Shown here: positions 8,082 through 17,005 of the stretch, piece after piece
How positions within the stretch are numbered: position 1 is the first letter of the stretch
Layout: the number at the start of each line of letters is the position of its first letter
Source of the DNA: an uncultured Clostridia bacterium
Lineage (GTDB): Bacteria > Bacillota > Clostridia > TANB77 > CAG-508
Direction of reading: 5' to 3'
Assembly (NCBI GenBank): GCA_934149165.1
Contig: CAKPDY010000015.1
Location: 1-37,334, forward strand
Length of the DNA stretch: 37,334 nt
Program-made: the position numbers and the translations under genes
Notes under the pieces: model-generated
The model's input: only the letters and a program-made list of their open reading frames with translations
Told to the model about the DNA's origin: nothing
The model's database searches: none

Positions 8082-8118
8082 AAAATATAGTAATATACCA
8101 CAAATATTGCTATATTTT
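8082..8118 (+). terminator. Hairpin between feoA and feoB
   Basis: AAAATATAG (8082-8090) pairs with CTATATTTT (8110-8118), with further pairing of AATAT/ATATT inside after one mismatch, followed by ATTTATTTTC. It is an AT-only stem, so it is probably a weak terminator or processing site that lets feoB be expressed below feoA. Confidence 0.45.
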
Positions 8119-8191
8119 ATTTATTTTCACTATTCTATCTATACATGCATATTATTATTGTAATACTAAATTTAAGATTGGAGGTATTACT

Positions 8192-10335
8192 ATGGGACTT
8201 ACAAAATCATCCACTGGCACAAAAGTTCTTGAAAATGATTTTGAAAACTTAAAAAATAACAGTGATTATATAATAGCAATTGCAGGAAATCCAAATGTTG
8301 GAAAATCCACTATTTTCAATGGATTAACAGGAATGCATCAACATACTGGAAATTGGCCACGGTAAAACAGTTGCAAATGCAATGGGCTTATGTAAATTCG
8401 AAAATAAAAACTTTTTACTAGTTGATATACCAGGTACATATTCTATAATGTCAAACTCTGAAGAAGAAGAAATAGCAAGGGATTTTATTTGTTTTGGAAA
8501 CCCAAATGCTACTGTTGTAATTTTAGACGCTACCTGTTTAGAACGAAATTTAAATTTACTATATCAAATTATGGAAATAACACCAAATGTAATTGCATGT
8601 GTTAATCTTTTAGATGAAGCAGAAAAAAAAGGAATTCATATAGATTTAAATTTACTTAGTCTAAAACTTGGAATTCCAGTAGTTGGAACCACAGCAAGAA
8701 AAACCAAAACATTAAAAAATTTAATAAAAACTATTAATGATGTTTGTACTAAAAAAACTATTCCAACTCCTAATTTAATAGAATATGACCCAATTATCGA
8801 AAACTGTGTTATTGATGTTTCTAAAAAAATTGATAACATGTTACCAAATGAAAAAAAATATCTTAAAAGATGGATTTCTTTAAAATTAATTGATGGTGAT
8901 GAAAAAATTATAAAATCAATTTCATCTAATATTTTTTGTAATAATAGAAATAGTAATACTTCCGAAATTAATAATTATTTAACTAATTACAATCTTCCTA
9001 AAAATATAAAAGACAATTTAAAAGATAATTTAGTTTCATCAATTTTAAATAAAGCAGAAATTGTACAAAAATCTGTATGTTCATATCAAAATAAATCCTA
9101 TAATTCAAAAGACAGAAAAATTGATAAAATACTTACCTCTAAAATTTTTGGTATTCCCATAATGTTAAGCTTTTTAGCAATTATATTTTGGATAACAATT
9201 ATTGGTGCCAACTATCCTTCAGCTATTTTATCTAATATGTTTGGATTTTTTCGGTGAGAAACTACATGTTATGTTTAACTATTTTAATGCACCTAATTGG
9301 CTTTCTGGAATTTTATTAGATGGAGTTTATACGACATTAACCTGGGTTACAAGCGTTATGTTGCCCCCTATGGCTATATTTTTTCCAATATTTACATTAC
9401 TAGAAGATTTAGGCTTTTTACCTAGAATTGCTTTTAATTTAGATAAGTGTTTTAAAAAAGCATGTAGTTCTGGTAAACAGGCTTTAACCATGTGCATGGG
9501 TTTTGGTTGTAATGCCGCCGGTGTTGTTGGCTGTAGAATTATAGATTCACCACGAGAAAAATTATTATCAATTTTAACTAATAGTTTTGTTCCTTGCAAT
9601 GGTAGGTTTCCGTTTTTAATAACAGTTGCAATGGTATTTATAGGTGGATTCTCTTCTGGATTCAGTGCTTCAATTTTAGGAACATTAGCTGTTTTATTAA
9701 TTGTATTACTTGGAATTTTTATGACAATATTTATTTCAAATATTTTGTCAAAAACAATATTAAAAGGAATGCCTTCATCTTTTATATTAGAATTACCACC
9801 ATACAGAAAGCCTCAAATTGGTAAAGTTCTTGTACGCTCTTTATTAGACCGAACATTGTTTGTACTTGGTAGAGCAATAATAGTTGCTGCACCAGCAGGA
9901 CTTGTAATTTGGATTTTGGCTAATGTTCAAGTATTTGATTTAAGCCTACTTACACATATTGCAAACTTTTTTGACCCATTTGCAAAACTAATGGGGCTTG
10001 ATGGTTATATTTTAACAGCCTTTATTTTAGGATTACCTGCTAATGAAATAGTTTTACCTATTATATTAATGAGTTATATGCAAACTGGTACATTAGTAAA
10101 TTTAGAAAACACTACAGAAATTAGCCAAATATTACTTCAAAATGGTTGGACCATTATTACAGGTATTAATGTAATGATTTTTACTTTATTACATTTTCCT
10201 TGTAGTACTACATTAATGACAATAAAAAAGGAAACTGGCAAATGGAAATGGAGTTTTATTAGTTTTGCTCTTCCAACTGTTTGTGGAATTTTAATTTGTA
10301 TGTGTACAAATTTCATGTGGAATTTATTCATATAA
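8192..10335 (+). CDS. feoB: Ferrous iron transporter FeoB, needs two +1 frameshifts
   Basis: FeoB is the inner-membrane Fe(II) channel with an N-terminal GTPase domain. ATG 8192 follows GGAGG. Frame 0 gives 56 residues with G1 GNPNVGKST (32-40) and switch I HTGNWP, then CGG (8360-8362) and TAA. Skipping the C gives G57-K-T-V and continues through G3 DIPGT (78-82), G4 NLLD (138-141) and the helical GDI region. A second CGG (9252-9254) is followed by TGA. Skipping its C restores GEKLHVMF, then the membrane core with VMLPPMAIFFP, GFGCNAAG, CRIIDSPRE and VPCNGRFP. The corrected protein is 713 residues, within the family range. All channel and GTPase motifs are intact apart from the two shifts, which argues against a decaying gene. 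Confidence 0.88.
8360..8363 (+). promoter_or_regulatory. +1 frameshift site CGG-T (with stop) in feoB, first
   Basis: Frame 0 reads TGG CCA CGG TAA. The family sequence NWPGKT needs the C at 8360 skipped so that GGT encodes Gly57. Without the shift, translation ends inside the GTPase domain just after switch I. Confidence 0.75.
9252..9255 (+). promoter_or_regulatory. +1 frameshift site CGG-T (with stop) in feoB, second
   Basis: The frame entered at 8361 reads TTT TTT CGG TGA. Skipping the C at 9252 reads GGT as Gly354 and continues into the channel domain. Without the shift the product is the soluble GTPase and GDI region plus the first membrane helix. Confidence 0.75.
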
Positions 10336-10371
10336 ACTTAAGTACATTATTACTTTTTAGTATTTAAATAA

Positions 10372-10424
10372 AAAATTTCTAAATGATTTTCTGATAAGAT
10401 AACAAAAAATCATTTAGAAATTTT
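10372..10424. terminator. Bidirectional terminator between feoB and the cohesin gene
   Basis: A 19-bp stem: AAAATTTCTAAATGATTTT (10372-10390) with its complement at 10406-10424, loop of 15 bases. It separates the convergent feoB (plus) and cohesin (minus) genes. Confidence 0.85.
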
Positions 10425-10429
10425 AATAT

Positions 10430-11866
10430 TTACTGTTTCTTTTTTCTTCTTTTTAATTTAATAATAACACCTATAATAATTATTATTAAAATAACACCAA
10501 TTCCTATATAAATTATAGTATTTTGCTTAATTTTATTTTTTTTCAATTTTTCCATTGTGCTTTCATTATCATTATTATTATTATTATCATTTTCTTCATT
10601 AATATTTGCATTATTTATATTTTCCTCACTTATTTGTTCTTCTGTAATTTCTTTTTTTTGTACACTTATATTATAAATTTTACTAGTTGCTCCATCTTTT
10701 GCTAAAACATTAATTTTTATATAATTATCACCATATTTCAAATTTTCATTTCCTTCTATTGTAACATTTGCACCTTCTATTTGTGGTATTGCCAATATAT
10801 TTAATGAATTAATATCACCAAAAACTTCTGTACTATAGTCTGTAATATCTGGACTGAACTCTGGTATTAAAGTTGCGTTTTCTATTGCAAGATTTTCCAA
10901 ATTTGAATTTGATAATTCTGGATTATTTGTTTTTGTAACATTAATTATATAATTTTTTTGATTTCCATTTTCCGCTGTAACAATTATTTTTATTTTGCTA
11001 TTACCTTCTTGAATGTTGCTATTACCATTAATTTGTACTTTTGCTTTTGAATCTTCTGGAATAGCTGTTATATTAATATTACTTATATTATTTGATATAA
11101 CAATATAATATTGTGTAGTATTTTTATTAAATACAGGAGTAATTCCTTCTACATCTAACTGTAATGATTTTAAATTATTATTAGAACTTGCATTTTTATT
11201 ATTACCTGCTGTATCTGATGGTACATTACCACCTGTTGTTCCTCCTCCTGTTGCACCACCTCCTGTTGTTCCTCCTTCTGTTGTACCTCCTCCTGTTGTT
11301 CCTCCTTCTGTTGTTCCTCCTTCTGTTGTTCCTCCTCCTGTTGTACCTCCGCCTGTTGTTTCTCCTCCTGTTGTTCCTCCTTCTGTTGTTCCTCCTCCTG
11401 TACTTGTTTCAACTTTTTTTACATTAACAGTAACTCCTGAAAATGCAGGATTAGCAGATGTTTCATCTGGTGTAAAAAAATCTCCTGATACAGAAAATAC
11501 AGCATTTCCTTCTGCTTTAGCCCTAAATGTAAATGTTGCAACAGTTCCACCAGTTAATGGAGAATTTCCTCCAGTAGGATCGGTCCAAGTATAAATTGCC
11601 CTTCCACCTGAAGCATTACTATTGTTAGGTCCTGAAACATACTCGATTTTTTGAGTATCAAAACCAACTCTTGCTGTTAATGTTGCAATATTAGCATTAC
11701 TTAAATTAACACTAATATTAAAAGTATCTCCTACATTAACAGAAGATTTATTAGCAGACAAACTCACACTGCCAGCAGCCTGCACACTTTTAGAAATTAA
11801 AAAATATATAAAAATTACTAAAATACTAATAAATATTTTTTTTATATTTATAAATTTACTGTTCAA
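10430..11866 (-). CDS. Membrane-anchored cohesin-domain surface protein
   Basis: A 478-residue surface protein. It has a signal peptide (1-30), a cohesin domain (about 31-150; SANKSSVNVGDTFNISVNL, YTWTDPTGG, ATFTFRAK, VTVNVKK), a Thr/Gly/Glu repeat linker (about 155-215) and two cadherin-like beta-sandwich domains (about 230-312 and 318-402; LKSLQLDVEG and LENLAIENATL starts). An Asn/Glu-rich stalk, one membrane helix (about 450-471) and a basic tail RRKKKQ follow. Cohesins bind dockerins, and the gene immediately upstream encodes a dockerin, so this is likely its cell-surface anchor. The start is TTG (11864-11866) with GGAGG 9 bases upstream inside the preceding gene, overlapping that gene's stop by 11 bases, so the two are translationally coupled. 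There is no LPxTG motif. Confidence 0.85.
   Translation of the reverse strand: MNSKFINIKKIFISILVIFIYFLISKSVQAAGSVSLSANKSSVNVGDTFNISVNLSNANIATLTARVGFDTQKIEYVSGPNNSNASGGRAIYTWTDPTGGNSPLTGGTVATFTFRAKAEGNAVFSVSGDFFTPDETSANPAFSGVTVNVKKVETSTGGGTTEGGTTGGETTGGGTTGGGTTEGGTTEGGTTGGGTTEGGTTGGGATGGGTTGGNVPSDTAGNNKNASSNNNLKSLQLDVEGITPVFNKNTTQYYIVISNNISNINITAIPEDSKAKVQINGNSNIQEGNSKIKIIVTAENGNQKNYIINVTKTNNPELSNSNLENLAIENATLIPEFSPDITDYSTEVFGDINSLNILAIPQIEGANVTIEGNENLKYGDNYIKINVLAKDGATSKIYNISVQKKEITEEQISEENINNANINEENDNNNNNDNESTMEKLKKNKIKQNTIIYIGIGVILIIIIIGVIIKLKRRKKKQ
11215..11405. repeat. 15-base coding repeat (Thr-Thr-Gly-Gly/Glu-Gly linker)
   Basis: About a dozen tandem 15-base units (plus-strand reading GTTCCTCCTCCTGTT and variants with TTCTG or GTACC) encode TTGGG and TTEGG pentapeptides in the cohesin protein. 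Such perfect units expand and contract easily, so linker length probably varies between strains. Confidence 0.9.
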
Positions 11867-13589
11867 TGAATTTCACCTCCAAAATATGTTTTTGTATTTT
11901 AAGCACATCTAATGCAGATGGCAAATCTCCATTTTTAGAAATATTACCTGATTTCAAATATATGTTATCCAAAGTTCTAATTTCTAAAATATATTTTTGT
12001 AAAATAAGAACATCTAATGAATTAATATAACCATCACCATTAACATCGCCATAAATAATAAAGTAATAATTATAAACTTCTGAACCGTTTGAATTTTTAA
12101 CACTTAACTTACAACCTGTTCCAATTTTGTCATCATTTGTTAATAATTTTCCATCTTTATCATAAAATTCCATATTTAAATTTGTATTAATTAATTTTTT
12201 TAACTCCCCAATATTTTCAGAATTAATATTAGAAATTTCATTTTCATTAACTCTAATGCTATTATCTAGCTCAAAATAATCTCCTTCTTTTATAGCTACA
12301 TATGATTGAAAAACATAACCTACCATACCATTATTTAGTAAAACTTTGTCCCATCTTTCACCATTTTGTACACCCTTTCCAATTCTTGTAAAAGTTTCAT
12401 TTGGAGATAATAAAGTTAATGATTCATATGATGTTCCTGGTCCAGTTCTAACGTTTAATCTTGTTGTAACATTAGCATACACTTTAGTATTATCACTTAC
12501 ATAATCTGAAGAATTAATATTAGGATTACTTGTTGGCATTTCTGGCATATTTTCGTATATAGGAATAACAAACCCAATTGATGAATTAAGTATTCCTAAT
12601 GAATTATACCCATTATATATTGATTTTCCTTCATTATATGGTGCTAAGCAATTTGTCATATATTGATGCCAAAACAAGTTTGAATCCCTATCATCATTTA
12701 CATCAAATTTTTGTAAATATAAGCAATTCTGACCAACTAAAATATAACTTTTCCCAATAAAAACAGCTCCACCCTTTATGGCCTTTTCAGGTGTATCCCA
12801 TGGAATCAACTGGTTTTGTAATTCAGTTTGAGATAATGTACCTTTCCCATTTAAAGCATACTTTAGTCCATTTTTTATAGCACCTAATGTTTCAGTAGAA
12901 CTTGTTGCACCAATATTATAAAAATTATATAATCCTTTATAACCTTCTACATCTCCACTAATTGACTTATGTGTTAAAAACGGTCCTACTTCTTGCTTAA
13001 TTCTTGCGGCTAAGTGATATGGGCTAACCCCACTATATACACCTGCATTCATAATTAAATTTGCATACGTATTTTGTGTATTTACAATACCTCCTGCAGA
13101 ATTTTTATATGATACCAATTTATTGTAAAATTCTGTTCCATATAAAATTTTATTTACACCATTTTCACTATTTATATTTGAATCATATGTTAATTTTTCA
13201 AATTGGAAAATTCTAACTTCATTTAAAAAATTTCTTGGATCCATAGTATATTCAATAGCTTGTTTTGAAGCATTTACCCACCCTTTATCTATTTCAACAT
13301 TATATATATTTGAATCAGTACATTTCCAATTATCTGAATATGATAATGGAACAAGATTTTTATCATTTGCATACTCATTTGAAATAGCAGTATTCCAATC
13401 AACTCCAGTATATAATGCTGTAAATTCCCAATTAGGATATTTAGATTTTAATTCATATAAATATGGTTTATAGCTTTCTGGAAAATTTTCTATACCAGTA
13501 AGTTTTGTTGATGCTTCTGAAATATTATAATTTCCTAGTACTTCTAAAAATACTAAAAAAAATACTATATAAAAAAGTTTTTTTATCAT
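11856..13589 (-). CDS. Secreted glucosaminidase with SH3b and dockerin domains
   Basis: A 577-residue exported enzyme with a signal peptide (1-26). Its catalytic region (about 30-330) resembles endo-beta-N-acetylglucosaminidases that cut peptidoglycan glycan strands; YHLAARIKQEVG carries the likely catalytic glutamate. A bacterial SH3 domain follows (about 370-435, RLNVRTGPGTSYE), then a type I dockerin (about 512-575). The first calcium loop is canonical (DVNGDGYINSLD). The second (KNGDLPSALD) lacks several ligands, so the module is half degenerate. The cohesin protein is encoded next in the same operon, so the enzyme is probably tethered to the surface through it. The ATG has an AAGGAGA site. 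Family confident, exact cleavage specificity not. Confidence 0.85.
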   Translation of the reverse strand: MIKKLFYIVFFLVFLEVLGNYNISEASTKLTGIENFPESYKPYLYELKSKYPNWEFTALYTGVDWNTAISNEYANDKNLVPLSYSDNWKCTDSNIYNVEIDKGWVNASKQAIEYTMDPRNFLNEVRIFQFEKLTYDSNINSENGVNKILYGTEFYNKLVSYKNSAGGIVNTQNTYANLIMNAGVYSGVSPYHLAARIKQEVGPFLTHKSISGDVEGYKGLYNFYNIGATSSTETLGAIKNGLKYALNGKGTLSQTELQNQLIPWDTPEKAIKGGAVFIGKSYILVGQNCLYLQKFDVNDDRDSNLFWHQYMTNCLAPYNEGKSIYNGYNSLGILNSSIGFVIPIYENMPEMPTSNPNINSSDYVSDNTKVYANVTTRLNVRTGPGTSYESLTLLSPNETFTRIGKGVQNGERWDKVLLNNGMVGYVFQSYVAIKEGDYFELDNSIRVNENEISNINSENIGELKKLINTNLNMEFYDKDGKLLTNDDKIGTGCKLSVKNSNGSEVYNYYFIIYGDVNGDGYINSLDVLILQKYILEIRTLDNIYLKSGNISKNGDLPSALDVLKIQKHILEVKFIEQ

Positions 13590-13688
13590 AAATAAGTTAT
13601 CTCCTTAAATCCTTATTTTTACTTTTTTATATAGTATTTTCATATTTTATACTTATTATACACAACAAGCTTATACTCTCTCTTGTAT

Positions 13689-14753
13689 TTACCCAACAAT
13701 TACATATCCCTTTTCAGACATTGTTAGATTTTGGCATGCATATTTTGTTATTAATACTGTATCTTCAATTCTAACTCCAAATCTATTTGTTATATAAATT
13801 CCTGGTTCATTTGTAATAACCATATTTTCTTTTAAAATAAAATCATATTTCGTACTAATATATGGATATTCATGAATTTCCAAACCTACTCCATGACCCA
13901 AACTATGTATCATATTTGTACCATTTAATTTAAATTCACTTTCAACACTTTTAGCAATAATTTTTAAATTTGTTCCCTCTTTCATTTCCTCTAATACTCT
14001 TAATTGATTTTTTAAAACTAAATCATAAACAGGTTTTATAAATTGTGGAACATATTCTGCAAATACTGTTCTTGTCATATCTGAACAATAACCTTTATAT
14101 TTGCATCCCATATCTATTGTAATTGGGTCACCTTTTTCTATTTTTTTATCTGTTGGAACAGCATGTGGCATAGATGAATTTGCTCCTGATGCTACAATTG
14201 TTTCAAATGCTAAACCATCTGCACCATTTGTTAAGAAAAATTTTTCTATTTCAAATGCAATTTCTTTTTCTGTCATTCCAATTTTTATAAATTTCTTAAG
14301 ATGTTCAAAACAATTATCTGTAATTAAACATGCTTTTTTTATACAATCTATCTCTTCTTCTTTTTTTATTATTCTAATTTTCTCTAACAATCCTTCAGTT
14401 TCTTCAAAATTATTAATTTTATATTTATGAATATATTCTTTATATTTTGCATATGTTAAATTAGTTTCTTCAAAACCTATATTTTCGCAAAACGTAAAAA
14501 AGTTTTCATAGTCTTCTTTTATTAATTCCTTAATATCATAAACAATTACTTCATCTTCAATTGTTAAAGCTTTATTAACTGTTTCTATATATCTACCATC
14601 TGTAATATATACATTTTCACGTCTTGTAATTAATAAAACTCCTTCTGCATTTATATTTGTTAAATAACGTATATTTACTGGATTTGTTATTATCATTCCC
14701 TGTAAATCTAAGCTTTTTAATTTTTCTCTTAAGTTTTCTATTCTTTCATTCAT
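13689..14753 (-). CDS. M24 family Xaa-Pro aminopeptidase
   Basis: A 354-residue cytoplasmic metallopeptidase of the pita-bread fold, removing N-terminal residues before proline. An N-terminal creatinase-like domain (1-125) is followed by the catalytic domain with all five metal ligands in view: the two aspartates of ITIDMG and CSDMTRT, the histidine of SLGHGVGLEIHE, and the glutamates of ITNEPGIY and RIEDT. Length matches PepP/YqhT-type enzymes of Firmicutes. It lies downstream of a prepilin-type peptidase and yqeG in the same direction. In many Firmicutes an M24 peptidase of this type sits before efp, but efp is not here. Confidence 0.9.
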   Translation of the reverse strand: MNERIENLREKLKSLDLQGMIITNPVNIRYLTNINAEGVLLITRRENVYITDGRYIETVNKALTIEDEVIVYDIKELIKEDYENFFTFCENIGFEETNLTYAKYKEYIHKYKINNFEETEGLLEKIRIIKKEEEIDCIKKACLITDNCFEHLKKFIKIGMTEKEIAFEIEKFFLTNGADGLAFETIVASGANSSMPHAVPTDKKIEKGDPITIDMGCKYKGYCSDMTRTVFAEYVPQFIKPVYDLVLKNQLRVLEEMKEGTNLKIIAKSVESEFKLNGTNMIHSLGHGVGLEIHEYPYISTKYDFILKENMVITNEPGIYITNRFGVRIEDTVLITKYACQNLTMSEKGYVIVG

Positions 14754-14804
14754 TAAACTATCACCTCTATTTATTAACTTTATTTAATAATTATTTTTAA
14801 CCCC

Positions 14805-15554
14805 CTATAAGCTATACCTTCCAAATGTAAAAATTACAAATGTCATTTTTATTAAAAAATCTAAAGGAATAAACATTAGCATAAAAGTTGCTAATACAAT
14901 AAATGGTCCAAAAGGGATAAATTCTTGAATATCTTCTTTTTTTATTTTTTTCTTAATTATAAAAATTATGCTAAAAATTGCTGCAATAAAAAAAGATAAT
15001 ATTGATATTGCAATTATATTTCTCCATCCAAAAAACAATCCCAAAGCTCCCATAAGTTTTACATCTCCAAACCCCATTGTTTCTTTTCTGAATATTATAT
15101 TTCCAACTAATGTTAAAATTAAGAATATACATGCACCAAGCAGCATTCCTATCCACATTTCAACAGCAATATTTAAATTATTTATTCCTCTTAAAAAACT
15201 AAATATTATTCCTACCTCTAATATTGTTATTGTTAACCTATTAGGAATTATTTGTAATTTATAATCAATACAAAATACTGAAATAAGCATTGGTGTAAGA
15301 ATTAAAAATTGTATTAATTTCAGTTTGTCTTCAAATCCTATTACTCTTAGTAATGCAATATATAACACACATGTTATTGTCATTAATATATAATTAGAAT
15401 TTGTATGTTTCATATAATCTTTAATAATTTGTATAGAAAAAATTTTTTTATGTTTTGATAAATTAGTATTTATTAAATCTAAAAATCTACCAATTATTAA
15501 TCCTACAATTCCTATACCTACATAGAAAAAAATATGTATATTATTAATAAACAT
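14805..15554 (-). CDS. A24 family prepilin-type peptidase
   Basis: A 249-residue multi-pass membrane protein with the two catalytic aspartates of type IV prepilin peptidases, in FCIDYKLQIIPNRLT (about residue 96) and MGFGDVKLMG (about 162). These enzymes cut the leader of type IV pilins and competence pseudopilins. The N-terminus keeps a GRFLDLINTNL helix equivalent to GSFLNV but lacks the zinc-binding cysteines of the methylating form. That suggests either a cleavage-only enzyme or an archaeal-preflagellin-peptidase-like role. It lies 1 base from yqeG. No pilin gene is visible in the window. Confidence 0.85.
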   Translation of the reverse strand: MFINNIHIFFYVGIGIVGLIIGRFLDLINTNLSKHKKIFSIQIIKDYMKHTNSNYILMTITCVLYIALLRVIGFEDKLKLIQFLILTPMLISVFCIDYKLQIIPNRLTITILEVGIIFSFLRGINNLNIAVEMWIGMLLGACIFLILTLVGNIIFRKETMGFGDVKLMGALGLFFGWRNIIAISILSFFIAAIFSIIFIIKKKIKKEDIQEFIPFGPFIVLATFMLMFIPLDFLIKMTFVIFTFGRYSL

Positions 15555-15555
15555 T

Positions 15556-16062
15556 TTATACCTTCTCTTTCTTTATTTTTTTTAAATAACTATTAATAAT
15601 TTTATTTTCAATAGGTCTTTTTATTCTAGTTATTAAAATATCTTTTTCTTTTATTGGCTTTACCAAAATTGAAAACATTCCACATCTATTTGCACCTATA
15701 ACATCTGTCATTATTTGATCACCTATTGCTGCAATATTTTTTGAATTTAGTCCCATTTGTTTTTTTGCTTTTAAAAAACCTATTTTAAATGGCTTCTTTG
15801 CAAAATAAAAATATGGTATGTCTAGTGTTTTTGCCACATACATTACTTTTTCTAATTTGTTACTATTAGAAACTATACAAAATTTAATACCAGATTGTTT
15901 TAAATTTTCAACCCATTGTATAGTTCCATCTTCAAAATTTCTATAGTAATCTATTAATGTATTATCTACATCTAAAATAATACCTTGTATGTTATTTTCT
16001 TTTAAAAAGTCCAGTTTCACATCCCTTACATTATTACAGTACAACTTTGGATAAACTAGCAT
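15556..16062 (-). CDS. yqeG: YqeG family HAD IIIA-type phosphatase
   Basis: A 168-residue HAD-superfamily phosphatase with the nucleophile motif DVDNTLI (about residue 31), motif II serine in CIVSNSNKLE, motif III lysine region KKPFKIGF and motif IV GDQIMTDVIGANRCG. YqeG proteins are conserved in Firmicutes, often near ribosome-associated and shikimate genes, and belong to the phosphatidylglycerophosphatase-like group. It heads the operon that continues through the A24 peptidase and M24 peptidase; a sigma-A promoter lies directly upstream. Confidence 0.88.
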   Translation of the reverse strand: MLVYPKLYCNNVRDVKLDFLKENNIQGIILDVDNTLIDYYRNFEDGTIQWVENLKQSGIKFCIVSNSNKLEKVMYVAKTLDIPYFYFAKKPFKIGFLKAKKQMGLNSKNIAAIGDQIMTDVIGANRCGMFSILVKPIKEKDILITRIKRPIENKIINSYLKKIKKEKV

Positions 16063-16088
16063 ATTTTCACCTCTTTTTTCTCACACTT

Positions 16089-16117
16089 ATATTACCAGTG
16101 AAGCATTGTTTTGTCAA
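16089..16117 (-). promoter_or_regulatory. Promoter of the yqeG operon
   Basis: TTGACA (16112-16117, minus strand) and TAATAT (16089-16094) are separated by 17 bases, ahead of an AGAGGTG binding site and the yqeG ATG. Confidence 0.8.
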
Positions 16118-16125
16118 GCACCAAA

Positions 16126-16146
16126 AATAAAGCACACAGCTTTATT
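16126..16146 (-). terminator. Terminator after the cyclophilin gene
   Basis: AATAAAGC (16139-16146 read on the minus strand) pairs with GCTTTATT (16126-16133) and is followed by TTT. It separates the radA-disA-cyclophilin unit from the yqeG promoter. Confidence 0.65.
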
Positions 16147-16166
16147 AAACCATGTGCTACATAATT

Positions 16167-16952
16167 TTATTCAGTAACATTACTGCTATTAACTGAACTT
16201 CCATTCATATATTGACTATATAAATTATTAATCTTATTCATATTTTCTTCATAATTAACTACAGTTGGTAATCCATAATCAATTCCAAAAGTATCAACAG
16301 TAATTGATTTAATAGTAATTGTATTAACATCAGAATTACTATTATCATCATTATTATCATTATTATCATTTGAAGTTGTTTCAACTCTTGTTGCTGAAAT
16401 AGCTTCTAAAACATCCATTCCTTCAATAACTTCACCAAAACCTGCATAATAACCATTATAATTTTCTGAATCTTTAGTTAAAATTGCGAAATTGCAATTT
16501 GCTGAATTATAACCTTCTTCATATAAACCAAAATAGCTATAATCATCTCTTTCCATAGTTATTACACCCTTTTTGTGTTTTATTAAATTTTCAACTTTAT
16601 TAGCAAGAAAATCTCCTTTTATACCATAAACATAATCTGTTTGTGGATATTCCATAATATTAGATAATTTTGCTTTTTCCATAGATTCATTACCCAATAT
16701 TTCATTTTCTTTTATTGACATTTTAAAATTTGTATAAAAACCATTATTTGCTAATTTAATAAAATTAGCCACTGCATTTGGTGCAGATTGTGGATCCAAT
16801 TCTATTTTTATTGGTTTTTCATACCCTTCAATTTGTATTGTTGCTATTGGTTTTTGTGAATTATATGTTTTTCCTTTTACTAAAAAAACTCCAACTAATA
16901 CTATAGCTATTAATGCTATTACTATTCCTATTGATAAAAAAATTTTTTTCAT
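16167..16952 (-). CDS. Membrane-anchored cyclophilin-type peptidyl-prolyl isomerase
   Basis: A protein of about 261 residues with one N-terminal membrane helix (about 6-26) and an extracytoplasmic cyclophilin domain (about 36-220; PNAVANFIKLANNGFY, KGVITMER, CNFAILT, GFGEVIEGMDVLEAI). Cyclophilins speed proline isomerisation during folding. The usual FHR segment of the active site is replaced by FKMSIKE, so the catalytic arginine appears to be missing and activity is uncertain. An Asn/Asp-rich insert interrupts the last strands. I start at ATG 16950-16952, since GGAGG lies 8 bases before it; the ATG five codons earlier overlaps that site. The C-terminal extension is Asn/Ser-rich. Confidence 0.82.
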   Translation of the reverse strand: MKKIFLSIGIVIALIAIVLVGVFLVKGKTYNSQKPIATIQIEGYEKPIKIELDPQSAPNAVANFIKLANNGFYTNFKMSIKENEILGNESMEKAKLSNIMEYPQTDYVYGIKGDFLANKVENLIKHKKGVITMERDDYSYFGLYEEGYNSANCNFAILTKDSENYNGYYAGFGEVIEGMDVLEAISATRVETTSNDNNDNNDDNSNSDVNTITIKSITVDTFGIDYGLPTVVNYEENMNKINNLYSQYMNGSSVNSSNVTE

Positions 16953-17005
16953 TTGCATTTCCTCCATTTTTTATTTAAATTTATTATATTATATAATTTT
17001 TTAAA

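Noticed and set aside
9202..10335. A separate gene beginning at the TTG/ATG around 9202
   Set aside because: The first residues before GEKLHVMF are out-of-frame copies of the upstream feoB sequence; this is the third part of feoB after the shift at 9252, not an independent gene.
7848..10335. feoA and feoB as ordinary pseudogenes
   Set aside because: All conserved motifs remain and the only defects are three identical-type +1 events at CGG. Decay would give mixed indels, stops and lost motifs. A sequence artefact is not excluded and is stated as the main alternative.
11188..11427. Leu-rich plus-strand frame, or a CRISPR-like array
   Set aside because: The repetition is the 15-base coding repeat of the cohesin linker read on the wrong strand. 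Units have no unique spacers, so it is not a CRISPR array.
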